Shown piece by piece: positions 10,341 to 21,000 of a stretch of 64,000 nucleotides of DNA. The stretch spans positions 1,671,978-1,735,977 of the forward strand of contig CM030943.1 of the NCBI GenBank assembly GCA_018136815.1, given 5' to 3'. The notes below the pieces were generated by a model, which made no database searches, was not told the DNA's origin, and saw only the letters and a program-made list of their open reading frames with translations. The position numbers and the translations under genes are program-made. This DNA is from Isochrysis galbana (taxonomy: Eukaryota > Haptophyta > Isochrysidales > Isochrysidaceae). Each line of letters starts with the position of its first letter. Within the stretch, counting starts at the first letter, position 1.

Positions 10341-10995
10341 ATGTTCGGTGCCCGTTGATCTTTGCGATGCGACCGTACCAACGCCTGCGACGCCTGCAAC
10401 CTACGAACGTCGGTGCATGCGCACCGCCTTGGGTGACCGGTCCACCTCTGCACCACTACCTGGTGCTGTGCTATCATGCGGCGCATTGGATGCAGTTTCC
10501 CTCCTTTTCTGTCCGTGCATACTATGTCATCCCATGTTAAGCGAGCGTAGGGTGGAGAGTGAGCTTTGCAGATTGTGTTCGTTCGCAATACGCCGTTGTG
10601 CCGTGGACCGTCTTGTCCAAGTCACGGAGGCTTGTGCAAGCCGTTAATACTTCCTATGGGTTGTTATCATGCGCTGCTCCCGCTGTTGAGTTCTGCCTTG
10701 CTTTGGCAGTACACGATAGTGCCGGAGTAGCGCCGTCAAACACAGACACTATCTGTAGATCTGTAGCCCGGTCACTGAACTCTTTTGAGTTTTGTACCAT
10801 ATCCAGTCATATTTTTAACATCCCCTAGGGCGGTCAAATAGACCAGATATCTAGATAATATAGGGCTATCTACGCCGGCAAATGCCAGTATCTATATCTA
10901 TCTAGATAGCGAAGGGCTATTATCTATATCTATCTAGATAGCAGATTTCCCCTTCAATCCCTGATATCTAGATTATAGGACAAAATCCAACCCCA
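10341..10995. other. RPL15 3' region and AT-rich palindromic tract
   Basis: No further gene seen. From 10815 to 10980 the base composition turns AT-rich, with repeats of atctatatctatctagatag around 10885-10945 that can form cruciforms. It opens with cccctagggcggtcaaa, the inverted form of the end word of repeat G (tttgaccgccctaa), so it may be an element related to G. Confidence 0.45.
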
Positions 10996-11302
10996 CCGAC
11001 CACCGAAAAATTGGTAAGTCTCGCACCTGTTTACAGGTTACAGGAGAAGTCGGGACTAAGGACGCCGCCAGCCCGGTAGGCGCAGGAGGAAAGGGGGAAC
11101 GGACCACCGGGGGGGGGCGCGGGCCACCGGACCATATCTAAGCACTTTACCCCTATCCCCCTAGTTGTGCACGGGGGGAGTCGCCCGATGGCGGGGGGGG
11201 AAGGGCCGGCGGAGTGGGGGTGTAGAAAGTTTTGCTGCGTGAGTAGAAAGTAGAGGGTCCACGGCCGCGTGTGCGGTGAGACTATTAAGAAATTATTATT
11301 AT
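10996..11302 (+). mobile_element. 5'-truncated retroposon, 3' module type i
   Basis: Begins at gtaagtctcgcacctgttta and runs to ggtgagactattaagaaatt plus an attatt tail. It is nearly identical to 8610-8900 of the complete element. Only the 3' third is present. Confidence 0.75.
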
Positions 11303-11702
11303 TCATAGTCGTAAGTGCGAGGAGGCGCGGGCAATCGTTCCCCGGGGGGGGGGGGGGGGATTTTCCCATTTCCCCCACAAACCACAAAGCAGCGGGGGCT
11401 TCCTTTATCCTTTAGCCCGGTCACTCACTATGGGGCGTGTTCGCCGGTACCTCCCTGGTCGAGTGACCGAGCTACTTCCTTGCTCGAGTTGCTCGACTTT
11501 GAAACGCTGTTGCGCGGCTGGCAGCGACCTCGCAGCCCGGTGCCGCCCGGTGCCGCCCGGGGAGATTCGACGCGCCTCGTTGTGGCCGATGTGACGATTT
11601 GACACGAGTGACGACGGCTGACGACGTGACGACCCTGAGCGTCCCGGTGCCTCGAGGGTTCCAAGAATAGCTGAGGGCTGAGGGATGGAGTTTGGAGTCA
11701 TT
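11303..11702. other. Intergenic, no gene seen
   Basis: Contains a long G run (about 11344-11360) and a short gccgcccggt duplication (about 11540-11560). Neither strand shows a protein I can recognise. Confidence 0.4.
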
Positions 11703-13205
11703 AGGTGTCGTTCCGTCAACCTACTTTTATAACTGGGGGTCAATGGGGGCCTCGCGCCCCCCTCTCTCCATCGCGGACACCCCCCGGGGTGGGCCCGTAC
11801 AATCAACCCCAGCCCCTGCCCTTTGGCAGGGGCTGGGCAATCAACACTCTGGCCCAGACCCCTAGTGGGCGCGGGCCGAGACTCGCACTCCCACGCCCAG
11901 CATGGGCCTGCCCTCGAGCTGACTCCCCCCCCTCCCCTGGTCGCCAGGCATACAGAGGCCACTGGGAGGCTCCAATGGCCAGCGTGGCAAGCGTGGGAGA
12001 GGCAGGGGGGGCCAGGGGCTGAGCCCCAGCCTCCACTGCCCCCTGAGCTGCCCTTGCTGGCCCTCTGGGAGCCCCCAAAGGCCCTCTGAGAGCAGGCCGT
12101 GGCGCGCCGCATGGCGACGCGCCGCAGGGAGAGGGGCGGAGGAGAATGGAGAGAGGGAGAGGGGGGAATTTGCGCCCCCCCCGATGGAGTGCGGTAAGAA
12201 ACGGGCCCCGTTTGCGTTAGCAAACGGGCGAAGGGGGGCGGCTGGCGACAGGAGGGGCGAGAAGAAGGGAGTGGCTCAAGACGTCCCTGTGGCAGGTATC
12301 GGGGGGCGCAGTCATTTATTTCTTCGAGGACTGCTCGCGGCGCGAGCTGTAAGGGCCGTTTTGCTTCACGACGAGAGGTCCCTCCCCCCCCCCCGGTGTT
12401 TTTCCCCGGAGAGTCGGCCGGCGTCGACCGGTCCGCCTCAATGGGTTTTCCCTCATTGTAACTTGTGGGGAGTTATAATGGGAGCCGGGGGTTTGCGAGG
12501 GGGGAGATTTGAAGGGATGCATATGTGTATGTGTCTGTGCCATCACTTCAAGGCGTGCGGGCAAGTGCGCTGAGGGGTGTCGTGATAGTACCGGGCTAGT
12601 GGGAGTAGTGGTACTAACGCTCAGTTGTTTTAAAATAGGTGTCGTTCCGTCAATTGTGGGGCATCAGTCGAATTGAGCGATCAAATGTCCACAGTTAAAA
12701 TAAGGGCTAGGGGATAACGACTTTTTTCTCTGCTTTTTCCCGCGGGTGCATGTTCCCCGCGCGGGGACGCCATGCGTGCGCATGCAAACGCTTTTCCTTT
12801 AAGGCCGACAACTACAAAAACATGCACTTTAATGAATAGTATCCACTGAGCACCTGCACGCCGTGCGCATTGGGCACGGCGCGATGTGCATCGGCCCCCC
12901 CCGCGGAGACGCCGTGCGTGCGCATGTCGACTTTTTCCCTCTGCGTGCCGCCTAAGGCGCACAATTACGTAAACGTGCAATATAAGAGATGTTTCGTTAC
13001 TCCGTACGTGTGATGACTTGCAATCATAATGTGCACGCCGCGCATGGGCACGGCGCGATGTGCATCGGCCCCCCCCGCGCGGGGCGCCGTGCGTGCGCAT
13101 AGCAATTTCCAGGAAGGTGCACGCCGTGCGTTCACTCTTTCCGCGGGGGAACTCTGGGCGCGGAGGGCGGGCGGGAATCCTGGGGGCACCCCCTGGGACC
13201 GGAGA
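11703..13205 (+). repeat. Dispersed repeat D, interrupted by a retroposon
   Basis: D starts aggtgtcgttccgtcaattg and is present uninterrupted at 27676-28190. Here its first 17 bases are duplicated (11703-11719 and 12637-12653) by the retroposon between them. The body (12640-13205) holds about two to three tandem units of ~165-170 bp, each with gcacggcgcgatgtgcatcg and cgccgtgcgtgcgcat. It ends near cctgggaccgg. It has no coding capacity. High GC and dyad symmetry suggest structured DNA or RNA. Confidence 0.7.
11720..12636 (+). mobile_element. Complete retroposon, 3' module type iii
   Basis: The 17-bp duplication aggtgtcgttccgtcaa at 11703-11719 and 12637-12653 bounds 917 bp. The start cctacttttataactggggg is followed by hairpin gggggcctcgcgccccc and the hairpin cagcccctgccctttggcag..., then a body shared with the type i element (gagccccagcctccactgcc). 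The 3' module is gtgatagtaccgggctagtg ... acgctcagttg and a T/A tail. It is nearly identical in inverse orientation to 36191-37111. No ORF with recognisable domains. Confidence 0.82.
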
Positions 13206-13224
13206 ATTGTTACAGTATATGGCG

Positions 13225-13450
13225 ATAAAAAAACTTCTTAATATTCTCGCCGCGCGCGCGACTACGCACCCTTATTGTGCTGCCCCGCCCGCTACTCTCA
13301 TCTCCCCCACCACCTGCCTTGCGGCTCGTCCCTTGTGCACTACCTAGGGGCTGGGTGTTTGGGGTTTCCTGTAGCAGGCGGTGTGTTCCGATCCCCGATA
13401 GGTTGTCCACTCCTTCCTCCTGCGCCATCGGGCTATCTGTTTCCATGTTT
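13225..13450 (-). mobile_element. 5'-truncated retroposon, type i variant
   Basis: Minus-strand 3' end (A/T tail at 13225, then ttaatattctcgccgcgcgc, ccttgcggctcgtcccttgt). It continues into a segment with gcaggcggtgtg.tccgatcccc and tccttcctcctgcgcc that also follows the same module at 62190-62412. These two form a sub-variant of the type i family. Confidence 0.6.
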
Positions 13451-13553
13451 CCTTGTTGAGTCCGTGAGGTGGGCGGTTAAATCGCGGGGAGTGTTGAGGG
13501 CGGGGGGCGGGTAGGCGGGTGAGACGTGGGGCGCGGCTTTGTGTTGTGCGCGG

Positions 13554-13838
13554 TTAGGCGAGTCTATCCATTATGCGGAGCGCTTGCGCTACCGCGGACA
13601 GGTTCATGCCCAGCGTGAGCGTGCTTTTGTCGTTGATCGTAAAGACGGGGGCGCATAGTTCTCGCGGGGTCTTGAGCTTGGGTTTTCTTCCCTGGGAGGC
13701 TTTTCTGGTGCGTGCGGCCGAGGGTCTCTCCGGGGGTATGAGGCCTCTGGCGAGTACTGTGAATCTGCTCAGGGTCTTTTCGATGACCGGCACGTGGTGG
13801 AAGGTATAGTTGTCAAATTCTGCTTTGTAGGCCTCCCT
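13554..13838 (-). other. Possible coding fragment, unrecognised
   Basis: A minus-strand frame ends at 13554 and reads EAYKAEFDNYTFHHVPVIEK, then LSRFTVLARGLIPPE, and closes with STLTLGMNLSAVAQAL..DRLA. Its mixed composition looks protein-like rather than repeat-derived, but I recognise no family and see no splice partner. It abuts, head to head, the plus-strand coding remnant starting at 13858; both could be parts of one unknown multicopy element. Confidence 0.3.
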
Positions 13839-13857
13839 CCTCCCTCCTCGCTCGGGC

Positions 13858-14370
13858 GTGCGCCTCGGCGCGGATGAGATGCGCAAGCTGAACTTTCGCA
13901 AGTTTGTGCTGAAGGGCAAGAAGGAGGAGAAGAGGTGGGGGATCGTCCTCCGCGGCTACGACATGCACAAGTACTCGGAAGGCACGATGCCGGTCAAGGT
14001 GTACAGGTGCTCGAGCGCGGAGTTCCCTTACTTACGTCGAGTCGAGCAGCCAACAGTTCATCACCTCCGTGGCGAAGGCCCTTGGTCGCCCTTACCGCAC
14101 TGGCCCCAAGGCTCCGTATGTGCTCTATGCTCTCCGCGCTGCTCGTCACAGCCTCTGGCATGGGCCGTGGGTGTGGAGACTTTCGCGTGGATCTGGCCAA
14201 GGAACGCTACCCGTCGATGTGGGCACTCATCAAGCCATACATGGTACATGGGCCGTTGGTGCAAGGCAACCCTCATGCTCGTCGGCGACTACTCTGACGA
14301 GTACGACAAGATCCCAATCCCAAAGACCAAATACATTGGAGAGCAAGCCGCCGTCGCGTATCTCTGCATG
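13858..14370 (+). pseudogene. Unrecognised gene, 5' piece, interrupted by the copia element
   Basis: Protein-like sequence on the plus strand: KLNFRKFVLKGKKEEKRWGI, VLRGYDMHKYSEGTMPVKVY, SQQFITSVAKALGRPYRTGP, ERYPSMWALIKPYMVHGPLV and YDKIPIPKTKYIGEQAAVAY. The pieces are not all in one frame, so either small introns or decay are involved. I do not recognise the family. The last in-frame codons lead straight to the copia insertion at 14371 and the reading resumes at 21695. A second, shorter copy of the gene's 3' end exists at 38375-38755, so this is a multicopy sequence. Confidence 0.5.
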
Positions 14371-14983
14371 TATCGCGCTGGATGCCAGGAAGCAGCCAGG
14401 GCGGCAACAAAAAGCAGGAGGGTCATGACAGACAGTGAGAGAGACAGTGGTACAGGGGTGAGAGAGGTCAGAACCTGGGACACCTTGGGGCACTGGGGAA
14501 CTCAAGATACCCCTGGGGCACGGTGATTCTACAACGATCACACATGCACAAACCCTTACATATACCCCACCACGGTTCTTTGGATAATACTCTGAGACAA
14601 ACAGGAAGGCGTGCGAGGGAACAAAGAAGGAATCAAGGATTTAGGGAATCGGCGAGTATTGCCTTAGTATGAGCCGATGAAGCGTCGTGAGTGTTGATGA
14701 AGGTGAGATTCCTTAGGTGCACTAAGTCGATCTAGAGTGAGCTGAGATCCCCAAGATGAAGGCGAGGTCTAGAAGTCGATGTGCAAATGACTCGGGAACC
14801 CCAAGAACTCGATGTGCATCGACTGCAGATGATAATGTAGAGAAGAGTCCAGAAGGTGGTGCACATGATGAAAGAGGCTGATGACTTGATGAAAAGGAAT
14901 CTGGCAGACAAAGTTATCGGTAAAGCCGATTCTATCGGTAAGGACCAATGGGTTGTGTTGGCAGATGACGGCACTCTGTGATA
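14371..14983 (-). repeat. Copia 3' LTR
   Basis: 613 bp, minus-strand orientation, ends tatc/gata, preceded on the plus strand by the duplicated gcatg. Same length as its partner at 21082-21694. Confidence 0.95.
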
Positions 14984-14990
14984 CCCCCCC
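14984..14990 (-). other. Copia polypurine tract
   Basis: On the minus strand a run of seven G (plus: ccccccc) directly abuts the 3' LTR. This is the expected place for plus-strand DNA priming in an LTR element. Confidence 0.7.
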
Positions 14991-15089
14991 ATAAGGCGAG
15001 CACGGAGGGTGAGGCTTAGATACAGAGGATAAGGGTAGAAGAATGGAGAATGCCTTGCATGACAGTCGTAATACTCGGAGTGGTATATG

Positions 15090-18000
15090 TCACTGGAGCT
15101 TTTCGTCAGAGGCAGTCTTAGAGGCAGACGTTGTTCCTGCCGTAGCTTCTTCGGCGGAACTTGAATTTGAACTCGTCAGACTTTGTGCAATGATGGACGC
15201 GCAGTCGTTTAGAAGGGATAGGAGACGGCAGAAGGGAGCGGGCCCAAGGGGCTTGGTGAGGATGTCAGCAAGCATAAGGTTACCGGGGACATGTCGCATA
15301 GCGAGGGCGCGCTTTGCAACGAGATCGCGGAGGAAAGCGGCGGCGCGCATTATGTGCTTGGTCTTTTTGAAGGCAACGGGGTCAAGGGACATGTTGATGG
15401 CAGACTTGGAGTCGGAGCACAGAAGGGTAGGGCCATCCGGCGGGAGAGATAGGTCGACAAGCAAATCCCGGATGAAGAGGATGTCGCGGGCAGCAAGCAT
15501 GGCACCGAAGTACTCGGCCTCGGCGCTCGACAACGAGACGGAGCGTTGGGTCTTGGAGAACCAGTGGACAGGACAGCCGTACAGAAAGAAGATGGCGCCC
15601 GTACAAGAGAAGCGAGATTCCCAATTTGAGTCGACATGGACTAGAAAGGGCAGCAAGGTATCCGGGCGAAAGAGCAGAGCGCAGGTGGAGGAGTCACGCA
15701 CGTAGCAAAGGACGCGGACGGCAGCGGCGAAGTGCGTAGGACCAGGGTTGGTCATGAAGCGTGAGAGCTGCGAGGCTGCATATGCGAGATCTGGCCTAGA
15801 CATGTTGGCAAGCCAGAGGAGGCCCCCAACGATGGCCATATAGGTGTCGCGCTTGGAGGCCATGGAGTCAAAAGCAACAGAGCCAGGCGTGGGTGAATCA
15901 GATGGATCGAGGTGGAGGGCGCCGAGAGGGGATTTGAAGGTGCGTGTGGTAGTGCTAGATAGGAAAGCATCATGCCGTTGAAGGAGATCTGAGACGTAAA
16001 GACTCTGAGATAAGGTGAGGATCCGACGCGGACGGTCACGAGCCACGGCAACATTGAGGATCCACGAGAGTTCGCCCTTGTCTTCAATGGGGAACCTATC
16101 GCCGAGATCGTGAACAAAACGAGCGCGGAGGCCGGAGTCATTGTCGACGATGAGGGCGTCGTCCACGTACACCAGCACCCAAAGCAAAGACGAGCCGCTG
16201 ATGAAGATGTAGAGACAGACATCGATAGTAGAGCGCGTGAAGCCCCACTTCAGGAGGAAGGAGGTGAGAAGCTCGGCCCATTCGCGCCCAGCTTGACGGA
16301 GGCCATAGATAGAGCGCAATAATTTGCACACGAGACGAACCCCGCGACAGTCACGAGGCGGGAGGCCAGGTGGCATGCGCATGAAGAGGGGCTGTGGAAG
16401 AGTGGCTTGCAGATAAGCTTGGCGGACGTCGATGGAGGACAAGTTGTAGTCACGAGCGGCAGCGATGGCAAGCACGAGACGGATGGTAACCGTTTTGACC
16501 ACGGTAGAGAAGATGCGGTCGAAATCGACTCCGTATCGTTGAGTATTGCCGTCGGCGACGAGGCGGGCCTTGAATTTCTCGATGGAGCCGTCGGCCTTGC
16601 GTTTGACGGCGAAGACAAAATGGCAATGCATAAGATTGGCGCCCTCGGGCATGGCGTCCTCGGGAACGCACTCCCAAGTGCGAAGTGCCATGAGGCCGCC
16701 GAGCTCCTTGTTGATGGCCACGCGCCAATAGTCGGCATGGGTGGACTGAAGCGCTTGACGGTACGTCTTGGGGACCGTCACATCCCCCATGTCGGCAACA
16801 ACGGTGACGGCTTGGGCGAAGGGTGAATGGTCGCTACCGGCGTGAGCAAAAGGTGGACAGCTGTCGCCGGTAGTGAGCAGGTCGGAGGTAAAAGCAAAAC
16901 ATAAAGGGTCAGATTGAGAATCGAACCCTGCCGCTGCAGCTCCAAGACCAAACACAGCTGCAGCCTGAGCCATAGAGGTATTCTGCATTGAAGGAACATG
17001 AGCAGAAGTAGTATTCATACCATGACGTTGGTGCTCGAGCTCAAGGAGGCGTGGGGAGCGACGAATTGCAGATGGTGCTGCAGTAGGTGCAGGTACAGGA
17101 GTTGGAACGGGGGCAGGGGAGGGGGCAGGTGCAAATGCAGCTGGATCGTCGTCATTCTCAAGCCAGTTGGGTCTAGGCTCATCCTTGAGGCCTGGGAACT
17201 GGTCCTCCCATACGCGGATCTTGGCTGCAACAATGACACGTTTGGAGTCGAGTAAGTAGACAACATGGCCAGGGCTCTCCTCAGAAGGCCCCATGTAGAG
17301 GCCATACCAACCTCTGTCGGCGAAGTGGCGATCGCCAACACGTCGCGGCACGGGGGCAACGACGGCACAAAGGCAACCAAAAGCATAGAGACAACGGATG
17401 TCAGGGGGATGCCCAGTGAGGAGTTGATAAGGCGACAAGTTCCGGCGAGAAGGTCGTGGAAGCCTGTTGGTGATCCAAACCGCTGTCTGCATGGCAAAGG
17501 GATGAAAGGACGGAGGCAGACTAGCAGCAGCAAGAAGGACGCGGGCTGTACCAAAGGTGACGCCCCACATACGTTCCACATGTGAGTTTTGTTGCGGCGT
17601 GTATTCCGATGAGTAGCTTGCACGGATACGACGGTGAGCAAGGAAGTCTCGGAAGTGATAGGAGAGGAAAGCGCTTCCCTTGTCGGATCGCACAATGGAG
17701 GGCTTGTATGTGCCGTCAAGGGAGCGAAGATGAGCGGCGACGTCTGCAATGAATTGGCCTAGAGCTGAGGCTGCGACCTCGGCGGTCATGGCTCGCGCGG
17801 GCCATACCCGGGTGAAGCCGCTACCAGCATCCACAGTACCGCAGTAGCATGTGTACTTGAAGAGGATGCTCTCCAAAAGCGGGCCGGCAAAGTCCATGTA
17901 GACCATGGCTCCGGGAGGCGGTTGGGCGTCAAGGGAAGTTGGGAGGCGGGAGAAGGGGGCGGCGCGCATGCGACCACGGACAACTGCTTCCGGCATGGGG

Positions 18001-21000
18001 AGGCCAGTCGGGGGGCGGTGGCGAGACAGGTTGTGGCCAACGGTGGCGGTGGGCACAAGCGACCATTGATCAGCGTAAGGAAAACCGAGGCGTCGATAGA
18101 GCAGAGCGTGTGAGGCAAGGTCTCCATGCACCACAGTAGCAGCTGCCGAAGAAGAGGCCGCGGAGGGGCGAAGTGGGCAGCGGACAGAGTGAGGACGGGT
18201 GTCAGAAGGTGCCACGAATCGCACTGGGATGCGAAATGCGGCTGAGTCATCGTGGACACGTATGGGATGAGCGCCAGGAACATGGATGTAGCCTGCATCG
18301 AGGTCATGGCGGAAACCAAAAAGATCTCGCATAACTCGTGTAGAATACAGCACAGTATTGCACTCAGCCAAGACAAGGACGTTTGGAATCTCGTAGCATT
18401 CCCAAGTGTCGCCGACAAGGAGGTACACCAAAGCAATCCCAACTGCCTGGGCGACAACGGGACCAGCAGCAGTGTCAACACCTAGGCGAGGGTGGGCATC
18501 CGTGACGCGCCACAGGCGGTCAAGGCGGTCAACAACCCAAAACGTAGCCATGGAGTCAACAAGAGCTTCTTCCTCAATCGGCGTCTTAGTCTCGGTCGCA
18601 AGGAGAGGCAAGGGACCTTTGGCACAAAGGGCATAGCCAAAGGTTCGCATGCTAGCGGTGTAGGCTTGGATGGCACCATTAGCATCATTTTGATCTGATG
18701 CGATGGCAGAAGCCGCGGCATGGGCCTGGGTATAGGCCATGAGAGGGGTGCCACTTGTAGAAGGCGGCTGGTGTGGCGCCTGTGATGCTTCAGGTGGATT
18801 AGTTACAGTAGGTGTAGGGGTAGTTGCAGCAGCCTGGGCGTAGGTTGATGATGAGGTTGAGGCAGGCACAGCCGCAACACGAGAGGCATCACGATCGAGT
18901 AATTCGAGTGCACGTCGTGTGAGCCGAGAACGAGTGCCGGAGGTCGTAGACGTTGATAAGCGGGGGCATATGTCTGCATGATGATCAGCCCCGCACCCGC
19001 GGCACTTGGTTGTGGGTTGTTTGCAAAACGGCCGATTGTGTGGGCCCAAACAACGGAGGCAAATGGGCTCACCCTTCGGCGGAGGACGCTCGCTTGACGG
19101 CCGACCTTTCCCTTTGGATGAGGATTTAGGTGCGGTGACGGCGAAAGCATGTGCAGCAGGGCGTTGAGCCGAGAGTTCCGCACGAGTTTGACTGACATAT
19201 TCTTCATAATGGTCAACAAAGGAGGTTAGCCGCCTGCCGCGTACGAATTGCCGGAGTTGTGAGTAGGCCAAGGGGAGTGAATGATCAAAGAAAGCAATGA
19301 GGGTGGCATCGTCCGGGGGAGGTTTGCCCGTGCGCTTAATGCCCGCGACGGCCATATTGATGTTGTCATATTGGCGGCGTAGATCAGCAAGATCGAGGCC
19401 GGCCCTAGCATCAATCACATGTGTCTGTGCCATGCCAAGGTAGTGAGCATAATCGGCAGCATCATCTTTCTTGGCAGCGAAGGTGGCACGCAGGTAGCGT
19501 AAGGCGCCCACGCCATCGTTTGCATGGCCATGAAAGACAGATACACGCAAGGATGCTGGGAGGGCTTGGAGAAGTAGGCCATACAGTCGGGCATTGAGAG
19601 TGTCATAGGACCGTTGCTTCTCCCCATCCTCATCCGGGCGGGTAACATCATCTTCAAGAAGGTGGATGGCATCTGTGAGTTTCCATGCAACATAGCCGGA
19701 GAAGAGGATGGCCCACTCCATGTATTCAGACCTCTCGCCGGAGAAGGTGGGCAAAGTGGAAGCCTCTGAAGTTGCCGGCGCACAAACGAAGGTGGGTAGC
19801 TGGGATAGAAGTAAGAGAAGCACCATGAAGAAGGGCCGAAGCGCTGAGGACCGAATTGAAGTGTGCGACCTGACAAGATAGGTGGACTTGGCGCGAGCGT
19901 GAAGGCGTTTGGATTCCAAAAGGTTCCGATGGTGTTCACGGGCTAGAAAAGCCGCGTAGCCGGACTTCTTCTTCTTGAGTGGGAGAACTAGAGGAGCATC
20001 ATCTTCGCCCCCCTCGTCTGTGGCGCAGCATTGATTGTACGTCAAGCGCTTGGTTGCCCAAGTGAAGAGGGTTCTGGCACGGAGGTAGAGAGAGAAAGAT
20101 GCCGAGAGAAGAGAGGTAGCCCAAGAGCTGAGTGAGTAGTAAGCCTCGTAGAGGAAGAATGATAGGATGCGACCGGCTGTATGGCGCACAACCGTAGAAG
20201 TTGTGAGCAAGGCGACAAACCAAGCATTGCTCCGAATGTGCAAGTCTTCGGCGGCAACAAATGAGGCACAAACAGCAGAAGTGGGTAGGTGTCGCAGGAG
20301 CGAGAAAGCCAAGTGGCAGCAACCAAGGAGGTGATGGAGGGACTCCATAAAATTTCCAACATAGGAGATGGAGGAGTAGATAGCACGTGAGTGGCGGCGG
20401 CGGCGAGTGGCGGCCCGACGAGCGGCACGTGATGAGTGTAGAGGTCCAGATGGGACAGAATGGAGGGCTCCATAGAATGACAGCTGGTCAAGAAGGGCCT
20501 GCAACCATTTATCAGAGAAGAGAAGTCCACCCCATCCCAGAAGGGGGGGAGTGAGGGGTGGTGGCTGAAGTGAGAGTGAGAATTGCGTGCAAACGCGCGT
20601 AGGAGAGAGGTTTAGGAAACCGCGAGATTCCTCTTGCGTGTTTATGATGGGGGAGAGATTTTCACCAAGGCTAGAGACCTGAGACATAAGGGAAAGGATA
20701 GAGGGAGAGGAAACACCTCCTCCATGCCAAAGGGCCTTGGGGTGGAGATGTAAGAAAGGAAGAGTGGGACGATAAGGCGATGCGCTTGGGCGTTTTGGTG
20801 AAAAGACGCCGGTGACGGCGTTCTTCGACACGAGTTCTTCGCAGATTTTTGCAGAGGGCTCACCCTGAGGCAGACAGAAGGGGCAGGGGAGGAAGAGGGC
20901 CCATCCCACTGCCCCCAAGGTCTCCCCCTTGGTGCAATGGGATGACGCTCGCTTGCGGTGAGGTGCGCATGCTGCAGTTCGAGGCTCGTCGAGTGCGACG

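Noticed and set aside
11720-12636. Arg/Pro/Gly-rich frames inside the retroposons as proteins
   Set aside because: They are not conserved in frame between related copies, and their composition follows the GC-rich hairpins.
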